A program made the position numbers and the translations under genes. Below are positions 32,583 to 41,605 of a stretch of DNA of 47,286 bases, piece after piece. Under the pieces are notes generated by a model that saw only the letters and a list, made by a program, of their open reading frames with translations, was not told the DNA's origin and did no database searches. Numbering within the stretch: the first letter of the stretch is position 1; the number at the start of each line of letters is the position of its first letter. Source of the DNA: Paracoccaceae bacterium (lineage in GTDB: Bacteria > Pseudomonadota > Alphaproteobacteria > Rhodobacterales > Rhodobacteraceae); the NCBI GenBank assembly GCA_947468085.1, contig CANIKY010000008.1, forward strand, positions 1-47,286. Reading direction: 5' to 3'.

Positions 32583-34771
32583 CAGCGCAGCCTCAAGGCG
32601 TTCAGCGACACGGTAATCGAAGACAGCGACATCGCCAGCGCCGCCGCAAGCGGGGTCGCCCCCCCTATCAGCGCCAAGGGTACGGCGATCACATTGTAAG
32701 CCGCTGAAATCTGGAAATTCTCCACCATCCGCTTGGTCGCCTGCTTTGCGATGCGCGTGGCATCGGCAATGGCTGACAAATCACGCCCCAACAGCACAAT
32801 GTCCGAAGCCACCCGCGCCGCATCCAGCGCCTGCGCTGGAGAGATGGACACATGCGCCGCAGCCAGCGCCGCCGTATCGTTCAACCCATCCCCCACCATC
32901 AGCACCTTGCGCCCCTGTTCAGCCAATCCGCGCACAATGGCGGCTTTTTCGGCAGGCAAAGCGCCAGCTACCCAATCGGCAATGCCGACCCGTTCGGCAA
33001 AGGCGCGCACGGCAGGCTCGGTATCGCCAGACACCAGTTTGATGCGCTTGCCCTGCATGGTTAGCCCTGCAATCGCAGTCTCTGCCCCCGGGCGGATTTG
33101 GTCGGTGAAGGTGAAGGCCACGGGGTCGTGCCCCGCGATGGCGAGATAAGTCGCCGTTTGCCCCACATCAGCCGCCCCAACCCATAAAGCCCGCCCCAAG
33201 CGCACGGTCTGGCCGTTCAACTGCCCCTCGATCCCAAAGCCCGGCACTTCGCGCAGATCGCTGACAGCGGCGGGGGGGCCTGAAATTCCACCCGCCAAGG
33301 CCATTGCCAGCGGGTGAGACGAGCCCTTGGCCAAAGCCAGCGCCACCGCCTTATCCGCTTCGCTGACACGGTCCAGATTTGTCGGCATGGGCGCACCCAA
33401 GGTCAGCGTGCCGGTTTTGTCAAAAACCACCACATCCACTTCGGCCAACCGCTCTAACGCGGTACCGTTCTTGATCAGCACGCCCTTGCGAAACAGTTTC
33501 CCCGAGGCCGCCGTGACCACAGCAGGCACCGCCAACCCCAAGGCGCAAGGGCAGGTGATGATCAGAACGGCAGCAGAGATATTAACGGCAAAGCGCACAT
33601 CACCGCCGGTTTTCCACAGCCAAAAGGCAAAGGCCGAAAAGCTTAAGATATGCACCAAGGGCGAATAAATCTGCGCGGCGCGTTCGGCAAGTGTGGTGTA
33701 ACGGGTGCGCGCAGATTCGGCCACGGCGACCAGATCAGCCATGCGGTGCAGCGACGACTCTCGCCCTGCTGCTGTCACCCGCAGGGTCAAGGGGCCGGTC
33801 AGGTTCACCTCGCCCGCCGACACCAGTAGACCGGGGCCGGCAAAGGCGGGCAGGCTTTCGCCGGTCAGAAGCCCTCGGTCGACTTCTGACGTGCCGTCAA
33901 CCACCACCCCATCCACCGGCATCCGCCCGCCCGGTCGCACCAGCACCAGATCGCCTTTGGCCACTTGGGAGATGGGGCGCAGAAACTCTTGGCCGTCTTG
34001 CATCACGATGGCGCGGGGCACCTCGAGCGCTGCCAGTTCTTCTGCGGCCGATCGTGCCAAAGCGCGGCTGCGGTGATCCAGATAGCGGCCCAGCAGCAGG
34101 AAAAAGGCCAGCATCACGGCTGCATCAAAATAGGCCTTTTCGCCCGAATGGATGATTTCATACAGCGAGATGGACGAGGCAAGGATCAGCGCCAGCGATA
34201 TCGGCACATCCATCCCCAACCGCCCCACCCGCAGCGCTGCCCATGCCGATTTGAAAAACGGCTGTCCCACGAAAGCCACCGTGGGAATGGCAATCACGGC
34301 GGAAATCCAGTGGAACATGTCGCGGGTGGCGGCCTCTGCCCCTGACCATACAGCGACCGACAGCAGCATGATGTTCATCATCGCGAAAAAGGCGACACCC
34401 AGCCGCATCAGAATCTCGCGCCCTTGTCGGTCGGTTTCGGTCATCGACAAAAGGCCCGGGTCCAGTTCATGCGCCTCATAACCCACGGCTTCCAGCACTT
34501 GCGCCAGTTCGGCGGCGGTCACCGTGGCCTCTGCCTCGACCGAAACGCGTTTCAGCGTCAGGTTCACGCGGGCCGACTGCACGCCGTTGTGGGCTTTCAA
34601 AGCGCCCTCGACGGTTGACATGCACGCCGCGCAATGGGCTGTGGGCAGCGACAAGATCAGCCGCGCCGTTTGGGGGCGTTGCAAAGCCGCCAGACGTTCA
34701 GCCGCAGGCGCGGCCACACAGGCGGGGCAGGCCGCTAAGCTTGGGTGATCGGCGGGGGAGTCGTAGGCCAT
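32582..34771 (-). CDS. ccoI: Copper-translocating P-type ATPase for cbb3 oxidase assembly
   Basis: P1B-type ATPase (FixI/CcoI) exporting copper for the CuB centre of the oxidase. 729 residues. An N-terminal heavy-metal-associated domain with HCAACM near 47-52, preceded by an extra CPAC motif; eight predicted membrane helices; the metal site CPC in ITCPCALGLAVP; the phosphorylation site DKTGTLT; and the hinge GDGLNDTAALAAA. The order of genes, ccoG-ccoH-ccoI-ccoS, is the classical one and supports the CcoI assignment over CopA. Confidence 0.94.
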   Translation of the reverse strand: MAYDSPADHPSLAACPACVAAPAAERLAALQRPQTARLILSLPTAHCAACMSTVEGALKAHNGVQSARVNLTLKRVSVEAEATVTAAELAQVLEAVGYEAHELDPGLLSMTETDRQGREILMRLGVAFFAMMNIMLLSVAVWSGAEAATRDMFHWISAVIAIPTVAFVGQPFFKSAWAALRVGRLGMDVPISLALILASSISLYEIIHSGEKAYFDAAVMLAFFLLLGRYLDHRSRALARSAAEELAALEVPRAIVMQDGQEFLRPISQVAKGDLVLVRPGGRMPVDGVVVDGTSEVDRGLLTGESLPAFAGPGLLVSAGEVNLTGPLTLRVTAAGRESSLHRMADLVAVAESARTRYTTLAERAAQIYSPLVHILSFSAFAFWLWKTGGDVRFAVNISAAVLIITCPCALGLAVPAVVTAASGKLFRKGVLIKNGTALERLAEVDVVVFDKTGTLTLGAPMPTNLDRVSEADKAVALALAKGSSHPLAMALAGGISGPPAAVSDLREVPGFGIEGQLNGQTVRLGRALWVGAADVGQTATYLAIAGHDPVAFTFTDQIRPGAETAIAGLTMQGKRIKLVSGDTEPAVRAFAERVGIADWVAGALPAEKAAIVRGLAEQGRKVLMVGDGLNDTAALAAAHVSISPAQALDAARVASDIVLLGRDLSAIADATRIAKQATKRMVENFQISAAYNVIAVPLALIGGATPLAAALAMSLSSITVSLNALRLR

Positions 34772-34774
34772 GGG

Positions 34775-35260
34775 TCAGTCCCTGACGTAAAAGAAGGTCC
34801 GCGCCTGATACAGGGTGCCATCTGGCGCGTGCGCGACGATTTGCAGCATCCATTTGCCCAATGGCAACACGCTTGGGGCAACATAGGCCCCATCCGCACC
34901 CTGCACCATCACGGGGTGCTGGTCTTGCGCCGCATCCGTGGGGCGACCGATCAGCACGTCGATGTCGCGCAGGGTGACGGGCTGGCCATGGGCATCGGTG
35001 AACGCCAGCCGAAGTTGGGCGGCTCTGCGGTCATAGGCCTGCTTTAAGTGCCAATTCAGCCCCTCTTGCGCCACCTTCTCTTGGTCAAAGGTCTGGCTTG
35101 CGACATAGCTGTTGTTCACCTCTAACCCCGGAAAGGTGGACACGGCCTTATAGGCCAACAGCCCGTTGACCGCGATGATGACACCAAAGAAGCTGCACGT
35201 CAGCACCAGCATGTGCCAGCCGGTAAAGGGGCGGACGGGTTTTTGGGCGGTGTTGGCCAT
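34775..35260 (-). CDS. ccoH: FixH-family protein CcoH
   Basis: Single-span membrane protein required for cbb3 oxidase assembly or stability. 161 residues from MANTAQKPVRPFTGWHML; the membrane helix is LVLTCSFFGVIIAVNGLLAY. The periplasmic part has GLEVNNSYVASQTFDQ and a beta-rich domain ending LGKWMLQIVAHAPDGTLYQARTFFYV. It begins one base after the ccoG stop and ends three bases before ccoI. The in-frame extension upstream lies inside ccoG and is not used. Confidence 0.92.
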   Translation of the reverse strand: MANTAQKPVRPFTGWHMLVLTCSFFGVIIAVNGLLAYKAVSTFPGLEVNNSYVASQTFDQEKVAQEGLNWHLKQAYDRRAAQLRLAFTDAHGQPVTLRDIDVLIGRPTDAAQDQHPVMVQGADGAYVAPSVLPLGKWMLQIVAHAPDGTLYQARTFFYVRD

Positions 35261-35261
35261 G

Positions 35262-36695
35262 TCACTTGTCCTCTTTGCCGTTGAAGATCGTGTCTTTATA
35301 AATTCGCTCGGCCTTGGGGGTTTCGGTGCCTTCGGCATCGGTGATCCACAAGCGCAGCGGCAAGTGGTGGGCTGCGGCGGCGACCGTGCCTGCCGAGGCT
35401 GTCACATAAAGCCGTTGCACCAGCGTTTCGTTGGCCTTGACCAGCACGCGCAACGCGTCAGTCCCCTCTAGCGCCAAGGTCACATCGCCCCCCGCCGTGG
35501 CCGTCACGGTGAACCAGCGATCCGTCCCATGTTTGTTGCGCAGACGCATGTCATAGGTGTTGCGAATGGCCCCGTCTGACAAGATCACAAAGGGCGGGTT
35601 GCGCACCGGCGTGATCGAGGCATCCAGATTGGCCCGCAAGAACAAGGCCGCCACAAGGCCAAGCCCGATGCCCGCCCACAGCACCGTATACACAACCGTG
35701 CGCGGGCGCAGAATGTGTTTCCAGATGGGTTTGTCAGCTTTACCTGCCCTTTCAAGGGGCTCATCGGTCAGGGCCAGATAGCCCACCAAGCCGTGCGGCT
35801 TGCCGATCTTGTCCATGATGCCGTTGCACGCATCAATGCACAGACCGCAGGTGATGCAGGCCAGTTGCTGGCCATCGCGAATGTCGATGCCCATCGGGCA
35901 GACGTTCACGCAGGCCATACAGTCGATGCAATCGCCGCTGGTTTGCACGCTTTGCTTGCCGCGCGGTTCGCCCCGCCATGACCGGTAGCCGATGGTGATC
36001 GTGTCTTCGTCCATCATCGCGGCCTGAATGCGCGGCCACGGGCAGGCATAGATGCAAATCTGCTCGCGGGCAAAACCGCCGAAGAAGAAGGTGGTGAAGG
36101 TCAAAACCGCCATAGTGATATAAGCGACAGGGCTGGCGGTGCCGTCTAACAGGCCCCAGAACAGCGTGGGCGCATCGGTGAAATAAAAGACCCAAGCCCC
36201 GCCAGTGGCCAGCCCGATCAGCAGCCACAACCCCCACTTGATCCCGTTCTTGATCAGCTTTTCCCAGTTCCACGGCTGGCGGTGCAGACGGATGCGGGCG
36301 TTGCGGTCACCTTCGACCCAACGTTCGACCAGTATGAACAAGTCGGTCCACACCGTTTGCGGGCAGGCATAGCCGCACCACACACGCCCTGCGGCCGAGG
36401 TGAAAAGGAACAAGCCCAATCCGGCCATGATCAACAGGCCCGCGACAAAGTAAAACTCGTTCGGCCAAATCTCGATCATGAAGAAAAAGAACCGGCGCGA
36501 GGATATATCCAACAACACCGCCTGATCGGGCATCTGTGGGCCACGGTCCCAGCGCAGCCATGGGGTGATGTAGTAGACGGCCAGCATGGCCCCCATCAGC
36601 CACCATTTCAGCGTGCGGAACTTGCCCGTCACCCTTCGTGGGAAAATCGGTTCATGCGCGGCGTAAAGCTGCGAGGGGTCTTGGGCGTTTGACAT
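35262..36695 (-). CDS. ccoG: Cytochrome c oxidase accessory protein CcoG (polyferredoxin)
   Basis: Membrane iron-sulfur protein (FixG/RdxA) implicated in reducing copper for cbb3 oxidase. 477 residues with several spans. Cys motifs: CGYACPQTVW near 115, CIYACPWPR near 215, then two 4Fe-4S motifs CIDCMACVNVCP and CITCGLCIDACN around 255-290, and a C-terminal Ig-like domain (TVTATAGGDVTLALEG). It leads the ccoGHIS operon; an FNR-type box sits 53 bp upstream of its start. Confidence 0.95.
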   Translation of the reverse strand: MSNAQDPSQLYAAHEPIFPRRVTGKFRTLKWWLMGAMLAVYYITPWLRWDRGPQMPDQAVLLDISSRRFFFFMIEIWPNEFYFVAGLLIMAGLGLFLFTSAAGRVWCGYACPQTVWTDLFILVERWVEGDRNARIRLHRQPWNWEKLIKNGIKWGLWLLIGLATGGAWVFYFTDAPTLFWGLLDGTASPVAYITMAVLTFTTFFFGGFAREQICIYACPWPRIQAAMMDEDTITIGYRSWRGEPRGKQSVQTSGDCIDCMACVNVCPMGIDIRDGQQLACITCGLCIDACNGIMDKIGKPHGLVGYLALTDEPLERAGKADKPIWKHILRPRTVVYTVLWAGIGLGLVAALFLRANLDASITPVRNPPFVILSDGAIRNTYDMRLRNKHGTDRWFTVTATAGGDVTLALEGTDALRVLVKANETLVQRLYVTASAGTVAAAAHHLPLRLWITDAEGTETPKAERIYKDTIFNGKEDK

Positions 36696-36747
36696 GACAG
36701 GGTCCTATTCGCTGCCCCTGTTCTGCACCGCAGCGACAAGCACCGCC

Positions 36748-36761
36748 TTGACCTAGGTCAA
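36748..36761. promoter_or_regulatory. FNR-type box upstream of ccoG
   Basis: TTGACCTAGGTCAA, a perfect palindrome matching the FnrL/FNR pattern TTGAN-x4-NTCAA. It lies 53 bp ahead of the ccoG start and implies induction of ccoGHIS at low oxygen. Confidence 0.8.
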
Positions 36762-36785
36762 TTCCCCCCTCTTTGGCCCTCGGCA

Positions 36786-36820
36786 CAAAAAAGACGGGGC
36801 ATGGCACAAGGCCAGCCCCG
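36786..36820 (-). terminator. Rho-independent terminator of ccoNOQP
   Basis: CGGGGC/GCCCCG stem (36795-36820) with a long loop, followed on the minus strand by a T-rich run (36786-36793). It separates the ccoNOQP transcript from ccoG. Confidence 0.7.
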
Positions 36821-36873
36821 CAAAGGTGGTACAGGAGGAGAAAGCAACCCCTGCGCGGGGTCGCAGTTAGAAA

Positions 36874-36916
36874 GCACCGGCACCCAGGAACCGCGCGAAC
36901 AGGAAGGTGCCGGTGC
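36874..36916 (-). repeat. Long hairpin in the ccoP 3' untranslated region
   Basis: Perfect 11-bp arms GCACCGGCACC (36874-36884) and GGTGCCGGTGC (36906-36916) around a 21-base loop, 40 bp after the ccoP stop and before the terminator. It probably protects the transcript 3' end or acts as a first terminator. Confidence 0.55.
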
Positions 36917-36956
36917 CCATGCCGCCCACAAGGGATGCGGGCGGCACAGCTCGGAA

Positions 36957-37895
36957 TTACTCGCCGCCACCCAAAGAGTGGACGTAAACCGCAACGGCGC
37001 GGATGTCGGCCTCGGTCAAGCGGGCGGTGCTGCTGGCGGAGGCATAGCCCCAACTGGGCATCACGCCGCCACGACCTTCGGTCAGGGTCTTGGTCAAGGT
37101 GACCTCATCCCCGCCATAAAGCCAGATCGCGTCGGTCAGGTTCGGGGCGCCCAGATCACGGTTGCCCTTGCCGTCTTCACCATGGCAGGCGACGCAATTA
37201 TCTTTGAAAAGTTGCGCCCCAGCCGTGGCTTTGGCCTCGTGCGCCGTTTGGCCCGAGAGTTTCAGCACATAGTGGACCACTTGGCCGATTTGGTCCGCAC
37301 TTAGCTTGGCCGTGGCCATATCGGCCAGCGGTCCGCTGGCCTTGTCCGACCATGCGGGCATATAGATGCCCACATTGCGCGCATCGGGATCAACCGTATT
37401 GCGGACGCCGTGGGTGATGGTGGTGTAGATGGCGTCAATCGTACCGCCATAAAGCCAGTCGTTGTCCAAAAGGTTGGGGTAGCCCAAGCCCTGCACCCCC
37501 GCCGCACCAGAACCGTGGCAAGGCGCACAGTTGGTTGCGAACAGCGACTTGCCCGCCGCCAAAGCATAGGCCTTCAGCGCATCGTCGCCTTCAATGGCGG
37601 TCAGGTCTGCCGCGACCAGCTGGGCTTTGATGGGCGCATTAAGAGCGTCAAAATGCTGGATGTCGGCGTCAACATCCGCACGGGTCGATGACCCCAAGAC
37701 CCCCGGCGTTGCCCCGTAAATTAACGGCCATGCCGGATAGGCGATGGTATAACCGATGGCAAAGAGGATGGTCAGATAAAAGGTCCAAAGCCACCAGCGC
37801 GGCAAAGGGGTGTTAAGCTCTTCGATACCGTCCCAAGAATGGCCCGTGGTGCCGACCTTGGCTTTGGCATCGTCTTTGATTGGCTTGGCACACAT
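36957..37895 (-). CDS. ccoP: cbb3-type cytochrome c oxidase subunit III (di-haem cytochrome c)
   Basis: Membrane-anchored di-haem c subunit passing electrons from cytochrome c to CcoO/CcoN. 312 residues. The N-terminal TPLPRWWLWTFYLTILFAIGY is typical and includes the anchor. Two CxxCH haem sites are CAPCH (about 122) and CVACH (about 220), with axial Met residues in YMPAW and VMPSW. Last structural gene of ccoNOQP, three bases after ccoQ. Confidence 0.95.
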   Translation of the reverse strand: MCAKPIKDDAKAKVGTTGHSWDGIEELNTPLPRWWLWTFYLTILFAIGYTIAYPAWPLIYGATPGVLGSSTRADVDADIQHFDALNAPIKAQLVAADLTAIEGDDALKAYALAAGKSLFATNCAPCHGSGAAGVQGLGYPNLLDNDWLYGGTIDAIYTTITHGVRNTVDPDARNVGIYMPAWSDKASGPLADMATAKLSADQIGQVVHYVLKLSGQTAHEAKATAGAQLFKDNCVACHGEDGKGNRDLGAPNLTDAIWLYGGDEVTLTKTLTEGRGGVMPSWGYASASSTARLTEADIRAVAVYVHSLGGGE

Positions 37896-37898
37896 CGC

Positions 37899-38090
37899 TC
37901 AGCCCTCCTTCGAAGGTCCGGGCAGGGGCCCGGGGGATTTGTCATGCTTGAAGATCACGTTGGCGGCGTCTTGGTGGATGGCGCGGCTGCCCGGGCGAAA
38001 AGCCCAGAGAGCAGCGCCCACAAAGAACAGCGTCAGCAGCAAAAGCGCCCAGCTGTCGGCCAGTTCGCGCAGGAAGGAATAGGTTTCCAT
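37899..38090 (-). CDS. ccoQ: cbb3-type cytochrome c oxidase subunit CcoQ
   Basis: 63-residue single-helix subunit that stabilises the complex and, in Rhodobacter, has been linked to oxygen signalling. METYSFLRELADSWALLLLTL is the membrane part, followed by the conserved FRPGSRAIHQDAA turn and an acidic/proline tail. It lies between ccoO and ccoP with short gaps. Confidence 0.93.
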   Translation of the reverse strand: METYSFLRELADSWALLLLTLFFVGAALWAFRPGSRAIHQDAANVIFKHDKSPGPLPGPSKEG

Positions 38091-38099
38091 ACCGCCCCC

Positions 38100-38828
38100 C
38101 TACCGCGACGCATCAGGCGTGAAGGTCGAAAAGTCGACCAGCGTGCCCAGCATTTGCAGATATGCCACCAGCGCATCCATTTCGCTGACACCGGGCTTGC
38201 CGTCAAAATCCGCCACCGTCACCTTGGCCCCGTAGCGGCCAAGCAGGCCCGAGGCATCGCCATCAGGCGCGTCTTGCGCCACAAAGTCGGCCTTGGCGTT
38301 GGCGATTTGATCGTCGGTATAGGGCACGCCGACCATGCGGTGGGTTTTCATCTCGTCCGCGATGAATTGCGGATCAAGCGGAGATGTCGCAAGAAAGGCA
38401 TATTTCGGCATGACCGATTCCGGCACGATGGCTTCGGGGTTCGACAGGTGGTCAACATGCCAAGCATTGGAATACTTGCCGCCCACACGGGCCAGATCGG
38501 GCCCCGTGCGCTTGGACCCCCATTGGAACGGGTGGTCATACATCGATTCCGCCGCCAGCGAGTAATGGCCGTAGCGTTCGACCTCATCGCGCATCGGGCG
38601 GATCATCTGGCTGTGGCAGACATAGCACCCCTCACGGATGTAAATGTCGCGGCCTGCCAGTTCTAAGGGCGTATACGGGCGCATGCCTTGGACGGTTTCG
38701 ATGGTGTTTTGCAGATAGAACAGCGGCACGATCTGCACCAAACCGCCGATCAGCACGACCAAAAGGCTTAGAACCAGAAGGATCGAGGCGTTTTTCTCGA
38801 TGATCTTGTGTTTGTCTAGAAATGCCAT
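38100..38828 (-). CDS. ccoO: cbb3-type cytochrome c oxidase subunit II (mono-haem cytochrome c)
   Basis: 242 residues: an N-terminal anchor ([20 protein letters not shown]) and one haem c site [14 protein letters not shown]. The conserved [33 protein letters not shown] region (about residues 92-124) and the axial Met in VMPKYAFL follow. The start [15 protein letters not shown] at 38828 is the usual CcoO N-terminus. It begins 10 bases after the ccoN stop. Confidence 0.95.
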   Translation of the reverse strand: MAFLDKHKIIEKNASILLVLSLLVVLIGGLVQIVPLFYLQNTIETVQGMRPYTPLELAGRDIYIREGCYVCHSQMIRPMRDEVERYGHYSLAAESMYDHPFQWGSKRTGPDLARVGGKYSNAWHVDHLSNPEAIVPESVMPKYAFLATSPLDPQFIADEMKTHRMVGVPYTDDQIANAKADFVAQDAPDGDASGLLGRYGAKVTVADFDGKPGVSEMDALVAYLQMLGTLVDFSTFTPDASR

Positions 38829-38838
38829 CGTCCCGCTC

Positions 38839-40440
38839 CTATTCAGCCGGGACGGCGGCGGAAGCACTGGCCTTGGCAGGCTGGGCGTTCACCGTCATCC
38901 AAAGATTGTAAACCATGATGAGCGCACCGGTCAGGAACATCGTCCCACCCAATCCGCGCACCACATACATCGGGAACTTGGCCGCCACCGTGTCGGCGAA
39001 AGCGTTCACAAGAAAGCCGTTCGCATCCACTTCGCGCCACATCAGCCCTTCCATGATGCCCGTCACCCACATCGAAGAGGCGTAAAGAACGATGCCGATC
39101 GTCGCCAACCAGAAGTGCCAAGAAACGAGTTTCAAAGAATAAAGTCCCGCGCGGTTCCACAGACGGGGGGTCAGGAAATACAGCACCGAGAAGGTGATCA
39201 TTCCGTTCCAGCCGAGCGCGCCGGAATGCACATGGCCAATCGTCCAGTCGGTATAATGGCTTAGCGCGTTGACAGCCTTGATCGACATAACCGGGCCTTC
39301 AAAGGTCGACATGCCGTAAAAGCCGATGGCAATCACCATCATCCGCAACACCGGATCGGTGCGCAGCTTGTCCCATGCGCCAGACAGCGTCATCAAGCCG
39401 TTGATCATGCCACCCCAAGAGGGCATCCACAGCATGACCGAAAACACCATGCCAAGGGTTGATGCCCAGTCGGGCAGTGCCGTGTAGTGCAAATGGTGCG
39501 GGCCAGCCCAGATATACAGGAAAATGAGCGCCCAGAAGTGGATGATCGACAGCTTGTAGCTGTAAACAGGCCGCTCGACCTGCTTGGGCACGAAGTAGTA
39601 CATCATGCCCAAGAAACCCGCCGTCAGGAAAAAGCCCACGGCGTTGTGGCCATACCACCACTGCACCATGGCATCTTGCACGCCCGAATAGACCGGCACC
39701 GACAAAGACCCCAAGATCGACACCGGAATGGCCGCGTTATTGACAAGGTGCAACATGGCCACGGTCAGGATCATCGACAGATAGAACCAGTTGGCGACGT
39801 AGATATGGGGTTCGCGCCGTTTGACCAAAGTGCCGACAAACACCGCCAGAAACGCCACCCAGACCACGGTGATCCACAGGTCGATGTACCACACCGTCTC
39901 GGCATATTCCTTGCCCTCGGTCCCGCCCAGAATGTAAGACGAGGCCGCCAGCACGATCATCAGCTGCCAGCCCCAAAACACGAACCACCCCAAATTGCCG
40001 CCCCAAAGCCGCGCAGCGCTGGTGCGCTGGACGACATAAAACGCTGACATGATCAGTGCGTTGCCGCCAAAGGCAAAGATCACGGCTGAGGTATGAAGGG
40101 GCCGCAAGCGGCCAAAGTTCAAAATCCCCTCAGTGACATTCCCTAAGTTCAGCGCGGGGTAGGCCAGTTGAAAGGCGATCACCACGCCCACTAAAAAGCC
40201 CACAATCCCCCAAAATGTGGTTGCAATCACGCCAGCTCGGATCACCCCGTCTTGGTATTCGTCTGGCGTGTTTGGCGCATCCTCGCCCACATGGCGCAGC
40301 ACATAGATAAAAGTGATCGCTGCCGCGATGGCCACCTCTATGGCGTTGACCATGTAGGGCAGATCACGCGCGTAATTGGCGGCGATTGCGGCCAAAAGCC
40401 CCACGCCCGCCAGCACGATCAATTTGACGTAGTCCCACAT
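38839..40440 (-). CDS. ccoN: cbb3-type cytochrome c oxidase catalytic subunit I
   Basis: Haem-copper oxidase subunit reducing O2 to water and pumping protons; high-affinity enzyme for low oxygen. 533 residues and about twelve spans. Key ligands are in [35 protein letters not shown] (CuB His), [14 protein letters not shown], and [14 protein letters not shown] (haem b/b3 His pair). The start [14 protein letters not shown] at 40440 follows AAGGA. An upstream FNR-type box (40543-40556) fits oxygen control of the ccoNOQP operon. Confidence 0.96.
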   Translation of the reverse strand: MWDYVKLIVLAGVGLLAAIAANYARDLPYMVNAIEVAIAAAITFIYVLRHVGEDAPNTPDEYQDGVIRAGVIATTFWGIVGFLVGVVIAFQLAYPALNLGNVTEGILNFGRLRPLHTSAVIFAFGGNALIMSAFYVVQRTSAARLWGGNLGWFVFWGWQLMIVLAASSYILGGTEGKEYAETVWYIDLWITVVWVAFLAVFVGTLVKRREPHIYVANWFYLSMILTVAMLHLVNNAAIPVSILGSLSVPVYSGVQDAMVQWWYGHNAVGFFLTAGFLGMMYYFVPKQVERPVYSYKLSIIHFWALIFLYIWAGPHHLHYTALPDWASTLGMVFSVMLWMPSWGGMINGLMTLSGAWDKLRTDPVLRMMVIAIGFYGMSTFEGPVMSIKAVNALSHYTDWTIGHVHSGALGWNGMITFSVLYFLTPRLWNRAGLYSLKLVSWHFWLATIGIVLYASSMWVTGIMEGLMWREVDANGFLVNAFADTVAAKFPMYVVRGLGGTMFLTGALIMVYNLWMTVNAQPAKASASAAVPAE

Positions 40441-40542
40441 TCCTTGTCCCTTCGTCTTTTGACCCAGCTTTGCGCGCCGGTTCTTGCGCCGCGATAGGGG
40501 TTCTAACTGGCACCAATTTTGCAGGTGCGGCGCGGGGATGCT

Positions 40543-40556
40543 TTGATCCATGTCAA
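40543..40556. promoter_or_regulatory. FNR-type box nearer ccoN
   Basis: TTGATCCATGTCAA, matching the FNR/FnrL consensus TTGAT-x4-(A/G)TCAA. It lies 103 bp upstream of ccoN and about 90 bp from the stress-protein start, so it may control either. Confidence 0.75.
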
Positions 40557-40574
40557 TTGCGCGTGATGGTGAAC

Positions 40575-40588
40575 ATGATCCGTATCAA
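40575..40588. promoter_or_regulatory. Second FNR-type box, nearer the universal stress gene
   Basis: ATGATCCGTATCAA, one base off TTGAT-x4-ATCAA, centred about 63 bp before the ATG of the stress protein gene. With the box at 40543 it gives one FNR site per divergent gene. Confidence 0.65.
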
Positions 40589-40644
40589 GGCGCGGCCATC
40601 CGGGTACTGCCATAAAGGCCCCATCGTGGAATTCGGAGGCGAAT

Positions 40645-41511
40645 ATGAGCTACAAATCCATCCTCACCGTTGTCACCAACCCCCGCATGGCCAAGGCGCA
40701 GGTGACCGCCGCGGCCCACATGGCCTTGGGCTTTGATGCGCATTTGGACATTTTGGCGATAGGCGTTGATCAAGCTCAGATGGGCTATGCCTATATCGGC
40801 GCAGGTGCTGTCTTAAGCGAGTTTTCTCTGGAACGCGCCGAGGCCGATGCCCACGCCGCAGCCAAAGCCGCGCGTAGCGCCTTGGCGGAAATGGACCCCG
40901 CCCTGCGGTTTAGCGTCGAGACAGTCGTGGCCGAGATGGGCAGCCTGACCTCGGTCGTGGGCAATGCCGCAAGCTTTGTCGATCTGGTCGTGCAATGCAG
41001 GCCCTACACGGGCGATCAAAACTATCAGGCCGAGGCGGTGATTGAAGCGGCCCTGTTTGAAGGCCGCGCACCGGTGCTGATCATTCCCGAAACCGAAATG
41101 GGTACGGGTCTGCGGCTGGACACCTTGGCCAATCCCCGCCGCGTTCTGCTGGCTTGGAACCAAAGCAGCGAGGCCTTGGCCGCCGTGCGCCGCGCTTTGC
41201 CCTTGCTGAAGATGGCCGAACTGGTCGATGTGACCGTGATCGACCCACCCGCCCGTGGACCAGAGCGGTCGGATCCGGGAGGGGTCTTGTGCCAATACCT
41301 CGTGCGTCACGGCGTGAAAGCGCAGGTTTCGGTTCTGGCTAAGACCATGCCGAAAATCTCGGACGTTTTGGCCCGTCATGCTTTGGAAGAGGGGTGCGAC
41401 ATGATGGTGATGGGGGCTTACGGCCATTCTCGGCTGCGCGAGGCGGTGCTGGGTGGTACGACCCGCGCGGTGTTGGAAGCGGTGGCGATCCCTGTTTTGA
41501 TGGCGCATTAA
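40645..41511 (+). CDS. Tandem-domain universal stress protein
   Basis: 288 residues made of two UspA-like domains (about 1-145 and 160-288). The second keeps the ATP-binding G-x2-G-x9-G pattern (MGAYGHSRLREAVLGGTTRAVL). The first is more diverged. A GGAGGCG site precedes the ATG. Sharing FNR boxes with ccoN, it is probably induced by low oxygen, as usp genes next to cbb3 or fix genes often are. Confidence 0.88.
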   Translation: MSYKSILTVVTNPRMAKAQVTAAAHMALGFDAHLDILAIGVDQAQMGYAYIGAGAVLSEFSLERAEADAHAAAKAARSALAEMDPALRFSVETVVAEMGSLTSVVGNAASFVDLVVQCRPYTGDQNYQAEAVIEAALFEGRAPVLIIPETEMGTGLRLDTLANPRRVLLAWNQSSEALAAVRRALPLLKMAELVDVTVIDPPARGPERSDPGGVLCQYLVRHGVKAQVSVLAKTMPKISDVLARHALEEGCDMMVMGAYGHSRLREAVLGGTTRAVLEAVAIPVLMAH

Positions 41512-41605
41512 ACGCCAAAAGCCTGTGGCATAAACCTGCAAAGAGGGCGGAGAAACCCTGCCCCTTCTTTTCGCGCAGGCCAGACCAAGCCGTTGACGGC
41601 GCAGA

